Shown here one piece after another: positions 33,642 to 42,702 of a stretch of DNA of 64,000 nt. The notes beneath the pieces are model-generated. The model worked only from the letters and a program-made list of their open reading frames with translations, did no database searches and was not told the origin of the DNA. The position numbers were made by a program, and so were the translations under genes. The stretch lies in the NCBI RefSeq assembly GCF_021789175.1, contig NZ_CP084560.1, forward strand, positions 1,364,001-1,428,000, given 5' to 3'. Origin of the DNA: Arthrobacter sp. FW306-2-2C-D06B (GTDB taxonomy: Bacteria > Actinomycetota > Actinomycetes > Actinomycetales > Micrococcaceae). The first letter of the stretch is position 1, and the number at the start of each line of letters is the position of its first letter.

Positions 33642-36266
33642 TTAGTCCTGGCCGCGAACGGGAATCGTGCTGGCGATGAGGACGCCTTTTTCCTCGTTGG
33701 TGGCGGGGCGGATCTGGCCGCGTTCGGGGACGAAGGCGATGGCTTCGTCTTTCTGGTCGGGGGCGTTGACGAAGGAGCGGAAGCGGCGAAGGCGTTCCGG
33801 GTCTTTGAGTGTTTCGGCCCATTCGTCCTGGTAAGTGTCTATGTGGCGGGCCATCGAGGCTTCGAGCTCGTTGGCGATGCCGAGGGAGTCGTGGATGATG
33901 ACGTCCTCGATGTGCTTGAGGCCGCCGTCGAGCTCCTCCTGCCAGCGGGCGGTGCGCTGGAGCCGGTCCGCGGTGCGGATGTAGTACATGAGGTAGCGGT
34001 CGATGTATTTGATGAGGGTTTCGTCGTCCAGGTCCTGGGCGAGGAGTTGCGCGTGGGCGGGCAGGAAACCGCCGTTGCCGCCGACGTAGAGGTTCCAGCC
34101 TTTGTCGGTGGCGATGACGCCGACGTCCTTGCCGCGCGCTTCGGCGCATTCGCGGGCGCAACCGGAGACGCCCATTTTGAGTTTGTGCGGGCTGCGCAGG
34201 CCGCGGTAGCGCATTTCCAGGTTGATGGCCATGGCGACCGAGTCTTGGACGCCGAAGCGGCACCAGGTGGAGCCCACGCAGGACTTCACGGTGCGCAGGC
34301 TCTTGCCGTACGCCTGCCCGGATTCGAAGCCGGCCTCGACGAGTTCCTTCCAGATCTCCGGGAGTTGTTCGAGGCGGGCGCCGAACATGTCGATGCGCTG
34401 CCCCCCGGTGATCTTCGTGTACAGGCCGTACTTCTCCGCGACGCGGGCGATCACGCCGAGGCCCTGCGGGGTGATTTCGCCGCCGGCGATGCGCGGGACC
34501 ACGGAGTAGGTGCCGTCCTTTTGCATGTTGGCCAGGGCGCGGTCGTTGGTGTCCTGCAGGGTCCCGCGGCCGGCGCCCAGGACGTATTCGCTGTTCTGGC
34601 TGGCAAGGATGGAGGCGATGGTGGGTTTGCAGATGTCGCAGCCGGCGCCGGTGCCGTATTTGGCCAGGATGTCCTCGAAGGAGTCCAGTTCCAGGACGCG
34701 GATGGCGTCGAAGAGTTCCTGGCGGGAGAGGCTGAAGTGCTCGCACAACGCCTTGGAGACTTCGATGCCGGACTTCTTCAGTTCGCCTTCGAGGAGTTTC
34801 TTGAGCATCGGCACGCAGGAGCCGCACTGGGTGCCGGCGCGCGTGCAGGTCTTCAGTTCGCCCAGTTCCCGGATGGGCTCCTTGCCTTCGCACGTCCCGC
34901 AGCCGTTGACGGCGTCGCGGATGTTCCCGGCGGGGACGTTGTTGCAGGAGCACAGGATCGCGTCATCGGGCAGTTCGGTGTCGGGGGCCTCCCCGCCGCC
35001 GGCGGCGGTGAGGTAGGCGCCGGGTTCGGCGGGGAGCTCCCGGCCGAGCAGGGGGCGCAGGCTCATGTACGGGGTGGCGTCGCCGACGAAGATGCCGCCG
35101 AGCAGGGTCTTGGCGTCGTCGGTGGTGACGATCTTCTGGTACACGCCCCGGGCGGGGTCCGCGTAGACGATTTCCAGGGAGTGCTCGGTCCTGGCGAACG
35201 CGTCGCCGAAGCTGGCGACGTCCACGCCGGAGAGCTTGAGCTTGGTGGCGGTGTCAAAACCGGGGAAGGTCGCTTGCCCGCCGTGCAGGCGGTCCGCGAC
35301 GATCTCGGCCATGGTGTTCGCCGGTGCCACGAGGCCCAGGCACATGCCCTCGAAGTTCGCCACCTCACCGATGGCCCAGATGCCGGGGACCGGGGTGGCG
35401 CAATGGTCGTTGATGACCACGCCACCCTTCTTTCCCAGTTCGAACAGCTGTTCCTTGCCCTCCGTAGGGTCCTGGGCGGCGCGGAACAGTTCATCGCGGG
35501 GGCGGATGCCGATGGAGGCGATGACCATGTCGGCGAGGACGATGCGGCCGTCCTTCATGAGGACGCCGGTGACCTGGCCGTCGTCGTCGGACAATACTTC
35601 GGCGGGGTAGGTTCCCGTAAGAACTTCGAGTCCCTTGGCAGTGACCAGCCGGCCCAGTGCCTGGCCGGCGCCCTCATCCAGCTGGGCGTTCATGAGCCAG
35701 CGCGAACCGTTGATGACGGTGGCCTGCGCGCCCAACTCCATGGTGCCCGCCGCTGCTTCCAGACCGAGGAGGCCACCGCCGATCGTCACGGTCTTGACGG
35801 TCCGGCCGAGCTTATCCGTGAGTTCGGCAATGGCTTTGTTGATGGCCCAGACGTCGTCGAGGGTGCGGTAGACATGGGCGAGCTCGCCGCCGGGGAAGGG
35901 GAGCTCTGCCGCGTCCGAGCCGGTGGCCACCACCAGGTGGTCGTAGTCGTACGTGTTGCCCGCCGCGGTTTCCACGGACTTCGCATCGGGGTTGATCTTG
36001 ACCACCCGCTCGCCGGTCCGCAGGTCCAGGGCATCGTGCTCCCACATTGACGCGTGTCCGAGGGTGAGGTCATAGTCCACATCGGTCAGCGCTTTGCTCA
36101 ACGTGACCCGGTCATACGGGACGTGATCTTCCTCGGTCAGGACCGTGACGTGCCAGCCCTCGAGACCGCGGGTATGCATGGCATCGGCAAAACGGTGGGC
36201 CGCAGGGCCTCCGCCGGCGACGACAATACGGCGCAGGTTTTCTGGGGTGGAAGTGTGTCCGGTCAC
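33642..36266 (-). CDS. nirB: Assimilatory nitrite reductase, large subunit NirB
   Basis: The 874-residue cytoplasmic enzyme reduces nitrite to ammonium using NAD(P)H. Domain order: FAD (VVAGGGPAAHR, N-terminus) and NAD (TVTIGGGLLGLEAAAG, about 160) modules; a BFD-like [2Fe-2S] domain (CSCNNVP, CGTCEGKEPI, CTRAGTQCGSC, about 430-510); and the siroheme/[4Fe-4S] domain with CVGSTWCRFG and GVSGCARECAEARG (about 640-690). The GTG at 36266 with GAAAGG upstream gives a normal N-terminus; the longer upstream frame is unlikely. It is first in nirB-cobA-hemD. Unusually, nirD is on the opposite strand. Confidence 0.95.
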   Translation of the reverse strand: MTGHTSTPENLRRIVVAGGGPAAHRFADAMHTRGLEGWHVTVLTEEDHVPYDRVTLSKALTDVDYDLTLGHASMWEHDALDLRTGERVVKINPDAKSVETAAGNTYDYDHLVVATGSDAAELPFPGGELAHVYRTLDDVWAINKAIAELTDKLGRTVKTVTIGGGLLGLEAAAGTMELGAQATVINGSRWLMNAQLDEGAGQALGRLVTAKGLEVLTGTYPAEVLSDDDGQVTGVLMKDGRIVLADMVIASIGIRPRDELFRAAQDPTEGKEQLFELGKKGGVVINDHCATPVPGIWAIGEVANFEGMCLGLVAPANTMAEIVADRLHGGQATFPGFDTATKLKLSGVDVASFGDAFARTEHSLEIVYADPARGVYQKIVTTDDAKTLLGGIFVGDATPYMSLRPLLGRELPAEPGAYLTAAGGGEAPDTELPDDAILCSCNNVPAGNIRDAVNGCGTCEGKEPIRELGELKTCTRAGTQCGSCVPMLKKLLEGELKKSGIEVSKALCEHFSLSRQELFDAIRVLELDSFEDILAKYGTGAGCDICKPTIASILASQNSEYVLGAGRGTLQDTNDRALANMQKDGTYSVVPRIAGGEITPQGLGVIARVAEKYGLYTKITGGQRIDMFGARLEQLPEIWKELVEAGFESGQAYGKSLRTVKSCVGSTWCRFGVQDSVAMAINLEMRYRGLRSPHKLKMGVSGCARECAEARGKDVGVIATDKGWNLYVGGNGGFLPAHAQLLAQDLDDETLIKYIDRYLMYYIRTADRLQRTARWQEELDGGLKHIEDVIIHDSLGIANELEASMARHIDTYQDEWAETLKDPERLRRFRSFVNAPDQKDEAIAFVPERGQIRPATNEEKGVLIASTIPVRGQD

Positions 36267-36332
36267 TGGTGGCCTTTCGCATACGCCGCAGAACGTGCTC
36301 CGCAACTTGTCACCTCAGACTACGGACGGGCA

Positions 36333-36381
36333 GTTTCTCTTCAGTTTCCCTTTTGTTTCGTGGTCTTAACTTCTGGGTCAC
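36333..36381 (-). promoter_or_regulatory. Five GlnR-like half-boxes at 11-bp period
   Basis: Read toward nirB, the boxes are GTGAC (36381-36377), GTTAA (36370-36366), GAAAC (36359-36355), GAAAC (36348-36344) and GAAAC (36337-36333). Each is separated by exactly six bases. This is the GTnAC-n6-GAAAC pattern of actinobacterial GlnR nitrogen regulators. It lies between divergent nirB and nirD and could control both. Confidence 0.65.
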
Positions 36382-36546
36382 GATTGCATGTCGGCTTGGG
36401 TGAGGTCTCTTTTACGCACCGGACACATTGACTGCGTTCCGGTGAAACACTCCCCGCCTACCTTGAAGGTATGGCCGCTCGGTGGCCAACGCCTGAAAGG
36501 AACGGGCAGCATTTGTCCGGCCGCAGGCATAGCGAGAGGGGCTGAC

Positions 36547-36918
36547 ATGACCGTCATTCTGGAACGGGAAGAACAACTGATGGGCGCTCCGACCGCGTCC
36601 GGCTGGCACCGCGTATGCCCGTTGGACGAGCTGGAACCGGCTTGGGGCGAGGCAGCGTTGATTGACGGCGTGCAGGTGGCGCTCTTCCGCGTCGACGCCG
36701 AAAACGTCTACGCGGTCGCCCAGCGGGACCCCGCAACCTTGGCCAACGTCATGGCCCGCGGCATCACCGGTTCCCGGGGATCACGCCCCACCATCGCCTC
36801 GCCGTTGCACAAAGAGGTCTACGACTTGCAGACCGGTGAGTGCTATTCCAACCCCGGGCTGCGGCTTCCTGCATTCAGGACCCGCATGGTTGACGGCTTC
36901 ATCGAAGTCGAACTCTAA
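36547..36918 (+). CDS. nirD: Nitrite reductase small subunit NirD
   Basis: The 123-residue protein has the Rieske-like fold of NirD (WHRVCPLDELEP, VALFRVDAENVYAVAQRDPA, PLHKEVYDLQTGE). As in other NirD proteins, the Rieske Cys/His ligands are absent. It associates with NirB. The ATG at 36547 follows a purine-rich GAGAGGGG. It is transcribed divergently from nirB across a 280-bp gap with phased GlnR-like boxes, instead of following nirB in an operon. Confidence 0.92.
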   Translation: MTVILEREEQLMGAPTASGWHRVCPLDELEPAWGEAALIDGVQVALFRVDAENVYAVAQRDPATLANVMARGITGSRGSRPTIASPLHKEVYDLQTGECYSNPGLRLPAFRTRMVDGFIEVEL

Positions 36919-38667
36919 CTAGAGCCCCAGCGCTTCGCGGACGTCCGCGAGTATGTGGTCCAAAGTGGTCCGCGCGGCGTGGCGGGTTTCTGCGAGTTCC
37001 GCCGCGGAACCGACCGATTTGATGACCTCCAGATAGCACTTGAGCTTTGGCTCGGTGCCGCTCGGCCGGATGATGACGCGGCTTAGGTCCTTGGTCAGGT
37101 AGAGGAGGCCGTCCGTTGGCGGAAGTTGTTCGCTTCCCTCGGCCAGATCCACCAAGGTCTCGATGGCGGAACCGCCAAAGGACTCCGGCGGATCGGCCCG
37201 GAGCCGGTTCATCATGGCGTCCAGCAAACCAAGGTCCGCCACCCGGATGCTGAGCTGGTCACTCGCATGCAGGCCGTGCACCAGGTAGATCTCGTCCAAG
37301 GTGTCGAAGATCGTCTTTCCTTCGGCCTTGGCAGCCGCCGCCAGTTCTGCGATGAGCAATGATGCGGAAATGCCATCCTTATCCCTGACAAGTTCGGGCG
37401 CCACGCAGTAGCCCAAGGCTTCCTCGTAGCCGTACACAAGTCCCGGCACCCGGGAAATCCATTTGAATCCCGTGAGCGTTTCCTCATGGGCGAAGCCGGC
37501 GGCCGCCGCGATGCGGGAGAGCAGCCGGGACGAGACGATTGAATTGGCGAAAACGCCCCGTGTCGCGTCGCCTTGCCGGGCGTCCGCGGCGTGCCGGGCC
37601 ACCACATGTGCCCCGAGGAGGGCGCCTACTTCGTCGCCCCGCAACATCCGCCAAGCACCGGTATCCGGGTCCTTTGCCGCTACAGCCGCGCGGTCGGCGT
37701 CGGGGTCGTTGGCCAGCACGATGTCGGCGCCCGAGCGCGCCGCTGCCGCCAAAGCCAGATCCAGCGCGCCGGGTTCTTCCGGGTTGGGGAAATTGACCGT
37801 GGGAAAGTCCGGATCCGGTGCTGCCTGCTCTTCTACGAGCGAGACGTCCGTGAAGCCGGCCGCGTTGAGAACCGAGACGGCGGTTTCACCGCCCACGCCA
37901 TGCATGGGGGTCAGGACGATCTTCAGATCGCGGGCCGGGAAATTTTCGACGTCGGCCAGGCCTGCCATTGCGGCCTCGTACTCGCCGGTGATGGAACCGG
38001 GTAGCTCAGTCCAGCCGGATTCAGCCAGTTCAATGGAATCCAAAGGGCCCACGGCTTCGATGCTTGCGGCGATCTGCGAATCGTAGGGAGCCACGATCTG
38101 GGATCCCCGCCCGCTTTCCTCCACGGCCCGGCCGCCCAGGTACACTTTGTAGCCGTTGTCCTGCGGAGGGTTATGGCTCGCTGTGACCATGACTCCGCCG
38201 TCGCAATCAAGGGAACGGACGGCGTAAGCAAGCAGCGGTGTTGGAAGCGCCGAGGGCATCAGGTAAGTGTCGATTCCGGCGGCCGCGAAGATGGCGGCAG
38301 ACTCTAATGCGAAGACATCCGAGTTGTGCCTCGCGTCATAGCCGACGACGGCGCGCGGCCGCGTTCCGGGGGAAGCGGCCTCAACGGCATCCTTGAGGAA
38401 AGCCGCCAAACCTGCCGCTGCCCGCCGCACGACCACGCGGTTCATCCTGTTTGGACCGGGACCGAGGGCTGCCCGGAGTCCCGCGGTACCGAACTGCAGC
38501 GTTCCACTGAAGCTGTCTTCAAGCTGTTGACGGGCTGCAGCGACGCCGCTGGAGGCGAGTCCGGTCAGTTCGGACAGGGCTGCCGCAGTGATCGGGTCCG
38601 GGTCCTGGGCAGCCCATTCGCCGGCGTCGGATATCAGCTTTTCAAATTCGGCATCGCTCGATGTCAT
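36919..38667 (-). CDS. Phosphoglucomutase/phosphomannomutase
   Basis: The 582-residue alpha-D-phosphohexomutase interconverts hexose 6- and 1-phosphates. The active-site serine loop is GVMVTASHNPPQDNGYKVY (about 160), the metal loop NDPDADRAAVA (about 320), the sugar loop and phosphate-binding IIRPSGTEPKLKCY (about 540). It supplies sugar 1-phosphates for nucleotide sugars, potentially also for the polysaccharide genes. ATG 38667 lacks a Shine-Dalgarno sequence but has TAGCTT seven bases upstream, suggesting a leaderless mRNA; an ATG at 38709 is an alternative. It abuts nirD tail to tail. Confidence 0.93.
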   Translation of the reverse strand: MTSSDAEFEKLISDAGEWAAQDPDPITAAALSELTGLASSGVAAARQQLEDSFSGTLQFGTAGLRAALGPGPNRMNRVVVRRAAAGLAAFLKDAVEAASPGTRPRAVVGYDARHNSDVFALESAAIFAAAGIDTYLMPSALPTPLLAYAVRSLDCDGGVMVTASHNPPQDNGYKVYLGGRAVEESGRGSQIVAPYDSQIAASIEAVGPLDSIELAESGWTELPGSITGEYEAAMAGLADVENFPARDLKIVLTPMHGVGGETAVSVLNAAGFTDVSLVEEQAAPDPDFPTVNFPNPEEPGALDLALAAAARSGADIVLANDPDADRAAVAAKDPDTGAWRMLRGDEVGALLGAHVVARHAADARQGDATRGVFANSIVSSRLLSRIAAAAGFAHEETLTGFKWISRVPGLVYGYEEALGYCVAPELVRDKDGISASLLIAELAAAAKAEGKTIFDTLDEIYLVHGLHASDQLSIRVADLGLLDAMMNRLRADPPESFGGSAIETLVDLAEGSEQLPPTDGLLYLTKDLSRVIIRPSGTEPKLKCYLEVIKSVGSAAELAETRHAARTTLDHILADVREALGL

Positions 38668-38741
38668 AGGGATAAAGCTATCGTCAAAGAGAATGAATGC
38701 CGAGGTCACGGGCTATGTCAGCCGTCACAGTCCGGTCGCCC

Positions 38742-38813
38742 CACCCCAACTGACTCGCATTTGTTGTCGTTATGAGGCGTTTTAACGACAACAAATGCGA
38801 GCTAGTTGGGGTG
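38742..38813. repeat. Dispersed palindromic repeat, copy 2
   Basis: Arms 38742-38771 and 38784-38813 pair over 30 bp, with one wobble and one mismatch, around a loop beginning ATGAGGCGT. Sequence and loop match the copy at 17430, with preceding CCGGTCGCCCC also related. It lies eight bases after the GH32 stop, so the position relative to a leftward gene is the same in both copies. Confidence 0.9.
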
Positions 38814-38820
38814 CACGGCG

Positions 38821-40485
38821 TCAGGGTTGCATCCGCGTGCTGGTCAGCACGAAGCCCGCGGTGCCTCCCGAGCTGAAGGCCGCCGCACCCGTGTTGCCCC
38901 ACTGCGGGAAGAAAATGTCCGAGATGACTACCGATCCGTCTTGTGTGAAGACCTCCACGGATGAGGAATCCAGGAGGATGCGGAGCCGGACCTTGCCGTC
39001 CTTCGTGGGCACGGAGGCTTGGTGGTAGGGGCTGAATTTCGGCGAGAAGTTGGAGGTTCCGGCCGTGGAACGGTCCACTTTCAGGGTTTGGCTTGCGCGG
39101 TTGTACGAGATGCGGAGGCCTGCCCTCCCGTCCGAGGAGGCCCGCAACACCATGCCGGCGTCCGCTGAGCCCGCAACGTCCATTTCGGCGTCGATCAGCT
39201 GGGTTCGCGACCCGAAGTCGCTGCCGAGGGACTCCGTGGAGTCGGTGACGGTGAGGTTTTCGCGATGTACTTCACTGGTCTTGGCGTTCGTGAGCGCATC
39301 CGCGGCGGCCGGCGCGATGGCGGATCGGAGCTCGAAGCGGCTTCCCGTAGCTGCGAGGGTGAGCTGGCGGGGGATGGCCATGGATCCGCGCCACGGGGTG
39401 CTCGGTACGGACTGCGCATAGTCCCAGTTCCCCATCCAGCCGAGCAGTACCGGCTTTCCACCGGGAGCCGCGGAGATGGTGTTCGCGGCGTAAAAGTCCG
39501 CTCCATGGTCCAGCCATTGCGAGTCCGTCAGTGGGTCACCCGGCTTCGCCGCGTGCTCTGCCGTGAACCGGGTGCCGTCGAAGTCGCCCACGAAGTACTG
39601 CATGCCGGAGCCTCCCGCGATGCCTCCAGGGTTGATGCTCACGATCATGACCCACTTCTTCAGTCCGTTGCCGCCGTCGACGTCCATCTGGAGAAGTTCG
39701 GGAACTTCCCAGAGGCCGCCCTGGGCGCCCACCCCGGAGAAATCGCTGAGGAAGCTCCAGTGCAGCAGATCCGTGGATTTGAACAGTTTCACCACTTGGG
39801 CGTCCGCTACCACCGTGGTCATGACCCAGTATTTGCCGGGCTCATACCAGGTGATCTTGGGATCGCGGAAGTTGTTCGACGCCGGCTGCAGGCTGAGCAC
39901 CGGATTGCCTTTGTACTTGGTCCAGGACGTCCCACGGTCGAGGCTGTAGGCCACGGACTGGGCCTGGCTACCCTTGGGCAGGGCCCCGCCTTCGCCGTAT
40001 GAGCTGGTGTAGAGGGCTACCAGCGGCGGGTTTTCAGCGGTGCCCAGGCCGGAAGCGTTCTTGGTGTCCGAAACGATGGCGCCGGAAAAGACTTCCTCGC
40101 TGGCCGAGCCTTCCATGGCTACAGGCTGTTGGGTCCAGTGCACCAGATCGGTGCTGGTGGAGTGGCCCCACGACATATCTCCCCAGAAGTTGCCGTGTGG
40201 ATTGTGCTGGTAGAACGCGTGATAGGTGCCGTTTTCGTAGACAAGTCCATTGGGATCGTTGATCCAGTTTTGCGACGCTGTGAGGTGCGCGGCGGGCCGC
40301 CACGGGTCCGATTCGGACGGCGCCGGGGCAGCTACGGTGCCGGCGGCGGACGGCGGGTTCGCCGCAGACGGCGAGGAGTCCGGCGTCGGGGTGCAGGAGC
40401 TCGCGACCATTGCCACGACAACGGCGACGACGGCGAGTACCGCCTTGCGGGCGGAGCGGAAAGGGTGTTGGGGAGAGTGGAGCAT
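38821..40485 (-). CDS. GH32 fructan hydrolase lipoprotein (levanase/exo-inulinase type)
   Basis: The ATG at 40485, with AGGAAG upstream, gives 554 residues. A lipobox (VASSC) is at about residue 31. The five-bladed GH32 domain shows NWINDPNGLVY with the nucleophile Asp (about 75), FRDPKI (about 205) and WEVPEL with the acid/base Glu (about 270). A C-terminal beta-sandwich (about 400-550) follows. It removes fructose from levan, inulin or sucrose outside the cell. It lies 106 bp after the levansucrase gene, so synthesis and turnover of levan are paired. Confidence 0.92.
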   Translation of the reverse strand: MLHSPQHPFRSARKAVLAVVAVVVAMVASSCTPTPDSSPSAANPPSAAGTVAAPAPSESDPWRPAAHLTASQNWINDPNGLVYENGTYHAFYQHNPHGNFWGDMSWGHSTSTDLVHWTQQPVAMEGSASEEVFSGAIVSDTKNASGLGTAENPPLVALYTSSYGEGGALPKGSQAQSVAYSLDRGTSWTKYKGNPVLSLQPASNNFRDPKITWYEPGKYWVMTTVVADAQVVKLFKSTDLLHWSFLSDFSGVGAQGGLWEVPELLQMDVDGGNGLKKWVMIVSINPGGIAGGSGMQYFVGDFDGTRFTAEHAAKPGDPLTDSQWLDHGADFYAANTISAAPGGKPVLLGWMGNWDYAQSVPSTPWRGSMAIPRQLTLAATGSRFELRSAIAPAAADALTNAKTSEVHRENLTVTDSTESLGSDFGSRTQLIDAEMDVAGSADAGMVLRASSDGRAGLRISYNRASQTLKVDRSTAGTSNFSPKFSPYHQASVPTKDGKVRLRILLDSSSVEVFTQDGSVVISDIFFPQWGNTGAAAFSSGGTAGFVLTSTRMQP

Positions 40486-40507
40486 GGGACTTCCTGGGTT
40501 GTGGAGC

Positions 40508-40572
40508 GGGGCGCCCGGGGTGAACCGGGCGCCCCATAATCGCCGGGCAGGCAGCAAATCCCCTGCCTGCCC
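40508..40572 (-). terminator. Two tandem hairpins between the levan genes
   Basis: Stem 1 pairs GGGCAGGCA (40545-40553) with TGCCTGCCC (40564-40572), 20 bp after the levansucrase stop. Stem 2 is an 11-bp GC stem (40508-40518 with 40525-40535). Without T-runs they probably act as partial terminators or mRNA processing stabilisers. Confidence 0.5.
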
Positions 40573-40591
40573 AGCTGGTATTGACGGTGGC

Positions 40592-42196
40592 CTACTTGTA
40601 GAGGCCTTCCCCTCCAACGCGGACGTTGGTGGGGAGGTAGCCGAACGGGCCGAGGCCGTTCTTGCCGAAGCTGCGGTCAACCTGGGTGACGCCATCGGCG
40701 AAGTTGATCTTTACCGTAGGGGAGAGGGACCCTCCACGGACTCCGTCGACATTGTCGATGAATGACTGCACCAGGCCACCCGGTTGCACGTAGTGCGAGT
40801 AGGCCTGGAACTGACGGCCGTTCTGTTGTGCCGACTGGTTGCCGCTCGGGTTGTTAGCAGGCAGGTTCAAGTCGGTCGGCGAGCCGAGCGCGAGTCCCGA
40901 GTTGTTCACCGGCTGGAAGTCCGAACGGACACCGTTGCCAACAAAGCCGTAGACGCCGTCGGGACCGCGCATGCCATCGGCGTAGGTGAACTGGTGGCTG
41001 ATGGTGAACAGGTAGTACTTGTTCTTGCCGTTTTCGTTCTGGATGAAGATCTGCGGGCGCTCGGTCTGGTCGTTGACGCAGTTGGCGGACAGGATCGGCG
41101 GCAGGAAGTGCCACTGGGTCAGGTCATTGTTGTCTGCGACTGCCAGGCCGACGCTCGCGGTCTGGAACCACGCTCCGGTGGTGGTGTTGACCGTGTTGGT
41201 GTTCTCGGCGTGGGGATCGCCTTGCTGGTAACCAAGATCGGCATCGGTGCACTTGTAGGAGCCCCGGTTTCCGGCGGTGTTGCCCTCAAAGACCATGAAA
41301 GTCTGGCCCGGGTGGGCCGGGTCTTCGAAGGTGTACGGGTCACGGAAGGCGAAGCCGGCGTTCTGGGCCTTGGTCTGGTAGAGCTTGCCGTCCGGCTCGA
41401 GCAGCTTGGTGTGCTGGAACCCGTCGAAGGTCACACCGTTCTTGTCGGCGTGGATGTTGCCGAGGGCCTTGGCGATGACCGCGTCCGGAGCGATCCCGCC
41501 GCCTCCCGCGTTGCGCTCTGCACGGTCGTAGAACGTGGTGGCCGTGTAGAACACGTTGACGTGGTCACCTTGCATGAGGCGCGTGGAACCCGACCACTCG
41601 GTGTTGCCGATGGAGGTGTTGTCCAGGAACAAGTGTCCGCCGTAGTTCCATTTGTCCTTCGCCGGGTCAGCGTTGGTCTTGCGGAAGAAGTAGCCGATGC
41701 GGGCGTTCCAGTGGCGCTGGTCGAAGCCGTAGCCCGCGTGGCGGTCGGCGACGAGGGAGAAGATGACGTCCCAGCCCTTGTAGCTGATCTGGTTGGCGTT
41801 CTGGTCGGTCAGGGACCAGGTGTCCCAGACCCACACGTCGTCGTTCATGGCCGGGAAGTCCTTGGGGATCTCCGGCATGGTGACGTTGGGGCTCATGGAG
41901 TTCTGGCCGGCGGTCACGTTCGGGTTGCTTTGGGCCATGATTTGCTTGGCATCCGCTCGCGTCCACTTGGACGTGAAGTTTGCTGCGGGATCAAAGGCTT
42001 CTTGCGTGTGGACCGTCGGCAGCGGGAATCCCGGCGTGGGAGCCGGCATTGTGGTGGCTGGCTTGTCGGCAGGCAGGTTTGCCTGGGCTGCCGGGGATGC
42101 CATGAGCACCGTGGCGGCCACGCCGGCAGCGGCCGCAAAAGCGGCTACCGACCGCAGGCGTCGGCGTGGCCTGTTCGGGTTTGAGTGAGATTTCAT
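40592..42196 (-). CDS. Levansucrase (GH68)
   Basis: The 534-residue secreted enzyme polymerises fructose from sucrose into levan. A signal peptide (SVAAFAAAAGVAATVLMASPAAQA) precedes the GH68 domain: VWDTWSL with the nucleophile Asp (about 110), FRDPYTFED with the stabilising Asp (about 260), and QTERPQIF with the acid/base Glu (about 355). The last residues have no anchor. The ATG at 42196 has AGAAGAG upstream. Its promoter region contains a LacI-type palindrome and a perfect 29-bp dyad. The GH32 hydrolase follows. Confidence 0.93.
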   Translation of the reverse strand: MKSHSNPNRPRRRLRSVAAFAAAAGVAATVLMASPAAQANLPADKPATTMPAPTPGFPLPTVHTQEAFDPAANFTSKWTRADAKQIMAQSNPNVTAGQNSMSPNVTMPEIPKDFPAMNDDVWVWDTWSLTDQNANQISYKGWDVIFSLVADRHAGYGFDQRHWNARIGYFFRKTNADPAKDKWNYGGHLFLDNTSIGNTEWSGSTRLMQGDHVNVFYTATTFYDRAERNAGGGGIAPDAVIAKALGNIHADKNGVTFDGFQHTKLLEPDGKLYQTKAQNAGFAFRDPYTFEDPAHPGQTFMVFEGNTAGNRGSYKCTDADLGYQQGDPHAENTNTVNTTTGAWFQTASVGLAVADNNDLTQWHFLPPILSANCVNDQTERPQIFIQNENGKNKYYLFTISHQFTYADGMRGPDGVYGFVGNGVRSDFQPVNNSGLALGSPTDLNLPANNPSGNQSAQQNGRQFQAYSHYVQPGGLVQSFIDNVDGVRGGSLSPTVKINFADGVTQVDRSFGKNGLGPFGYLPTNVRVGGEGLYK

Positions 42197-42453
42197 GCGT
42201 GCTCTTCTCGCGGAGGTTGGACTACGTGGAATGGGCGCAAGCCCTGGTCCGAACTCCGGCGCTCCCGGTAACACCAATGGCGTCGTCAGGAACGCCATCG
42301 TGTCGGGTGGGATGGGGATCCTTAGGAAGCCCCATCCTGCGGTTCCGGCACGTCGACTTGCCGGGACCGATCAAAGCTTGACGTGCGCTGGATGCGGTTG
42401 CAACCCGTGTTTCGTCCGGCATTCGGGGCCAAAAACCACATGTCGGACATATG

Positions 42454-42469
42454 TGCGCAAGCGCTTACA
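42454..42469. promoter_or_regulatory. LacI/CcpA-type operator-like palindrome
   Basis: TGCGCAAGCGCTTACA carries the perfect AAGCGCTT core typical of LacI/GalR-family operators. It lies about 260 bp upstream of levansucrase. No regulator is adjacent, so the cognate protein is unknown. Confidence 0.4.
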
Positions 42470-42514
42470 TTTTTACACCGCGCGCGTGCCACGGAAAGCG
42501 CGGCGGGTCAAATA

Positions 42515-42543
42515 TTTCTGAATAAATCTGATTTATTCAGAAA
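42515..42543. promoter_or_regulatory. Perfect AT-rich dyad upstream of levansucrase
   Basis: TTTCTGAATAAATC (42515-42528) and GATTTATTCAGAAA (42530-42543) are perfect 14-bp arms around one base. The short spacer makes it an operator rather than a hairpin terminator. It stands out in this GC-rich context. The region 42197-42702 holds this, the LacI-like site and the ycnI terminator, but no gene. Confidence 0.5.
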
Positions 42544-42649
42544 GTTCACACGCCATTAACACTTGGGTGAATTGACTTGACAGGAGTCGGAAAATTGCCG
42601 TGACGACGCCTGTCGTTGGTGGGTTTCGTGGTCGGCTGGACGGGGACGC

Positions 42650-42684
42650 AAAACTGCCCGCGCCGGGATCCGACGCGGGCAGTT
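42650..42684 (-). terminator. Intrinsic terminator of ycnI
   Basis: AACTGCCCGCG (42652-42662) pairs with CGCGGGCAGTT (42674-42684), and a TTTT run follows on the minus strand. It is 19 bp past the ycnI stop. Confidence 0.8.
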
Positions 42685-42702
42685 CGGTGGTTGGTGCTGG
42701 CG

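Noticed and set aside
33585..36050. An 821-codon open frame on the plus strand opposite nirB
   Set aside because: It is exactly antisense to a clearly conserved nirB, its product is Gly/Ala/Asp/Val-rich without domains, and such frames arise from GC-rich third positions.
40784..42184. A 466-codon plus-strand frame opposite levansucrase
   Set aside because: Antisense to the GH68 catalytic motifs; composition typical of a shadow frame.
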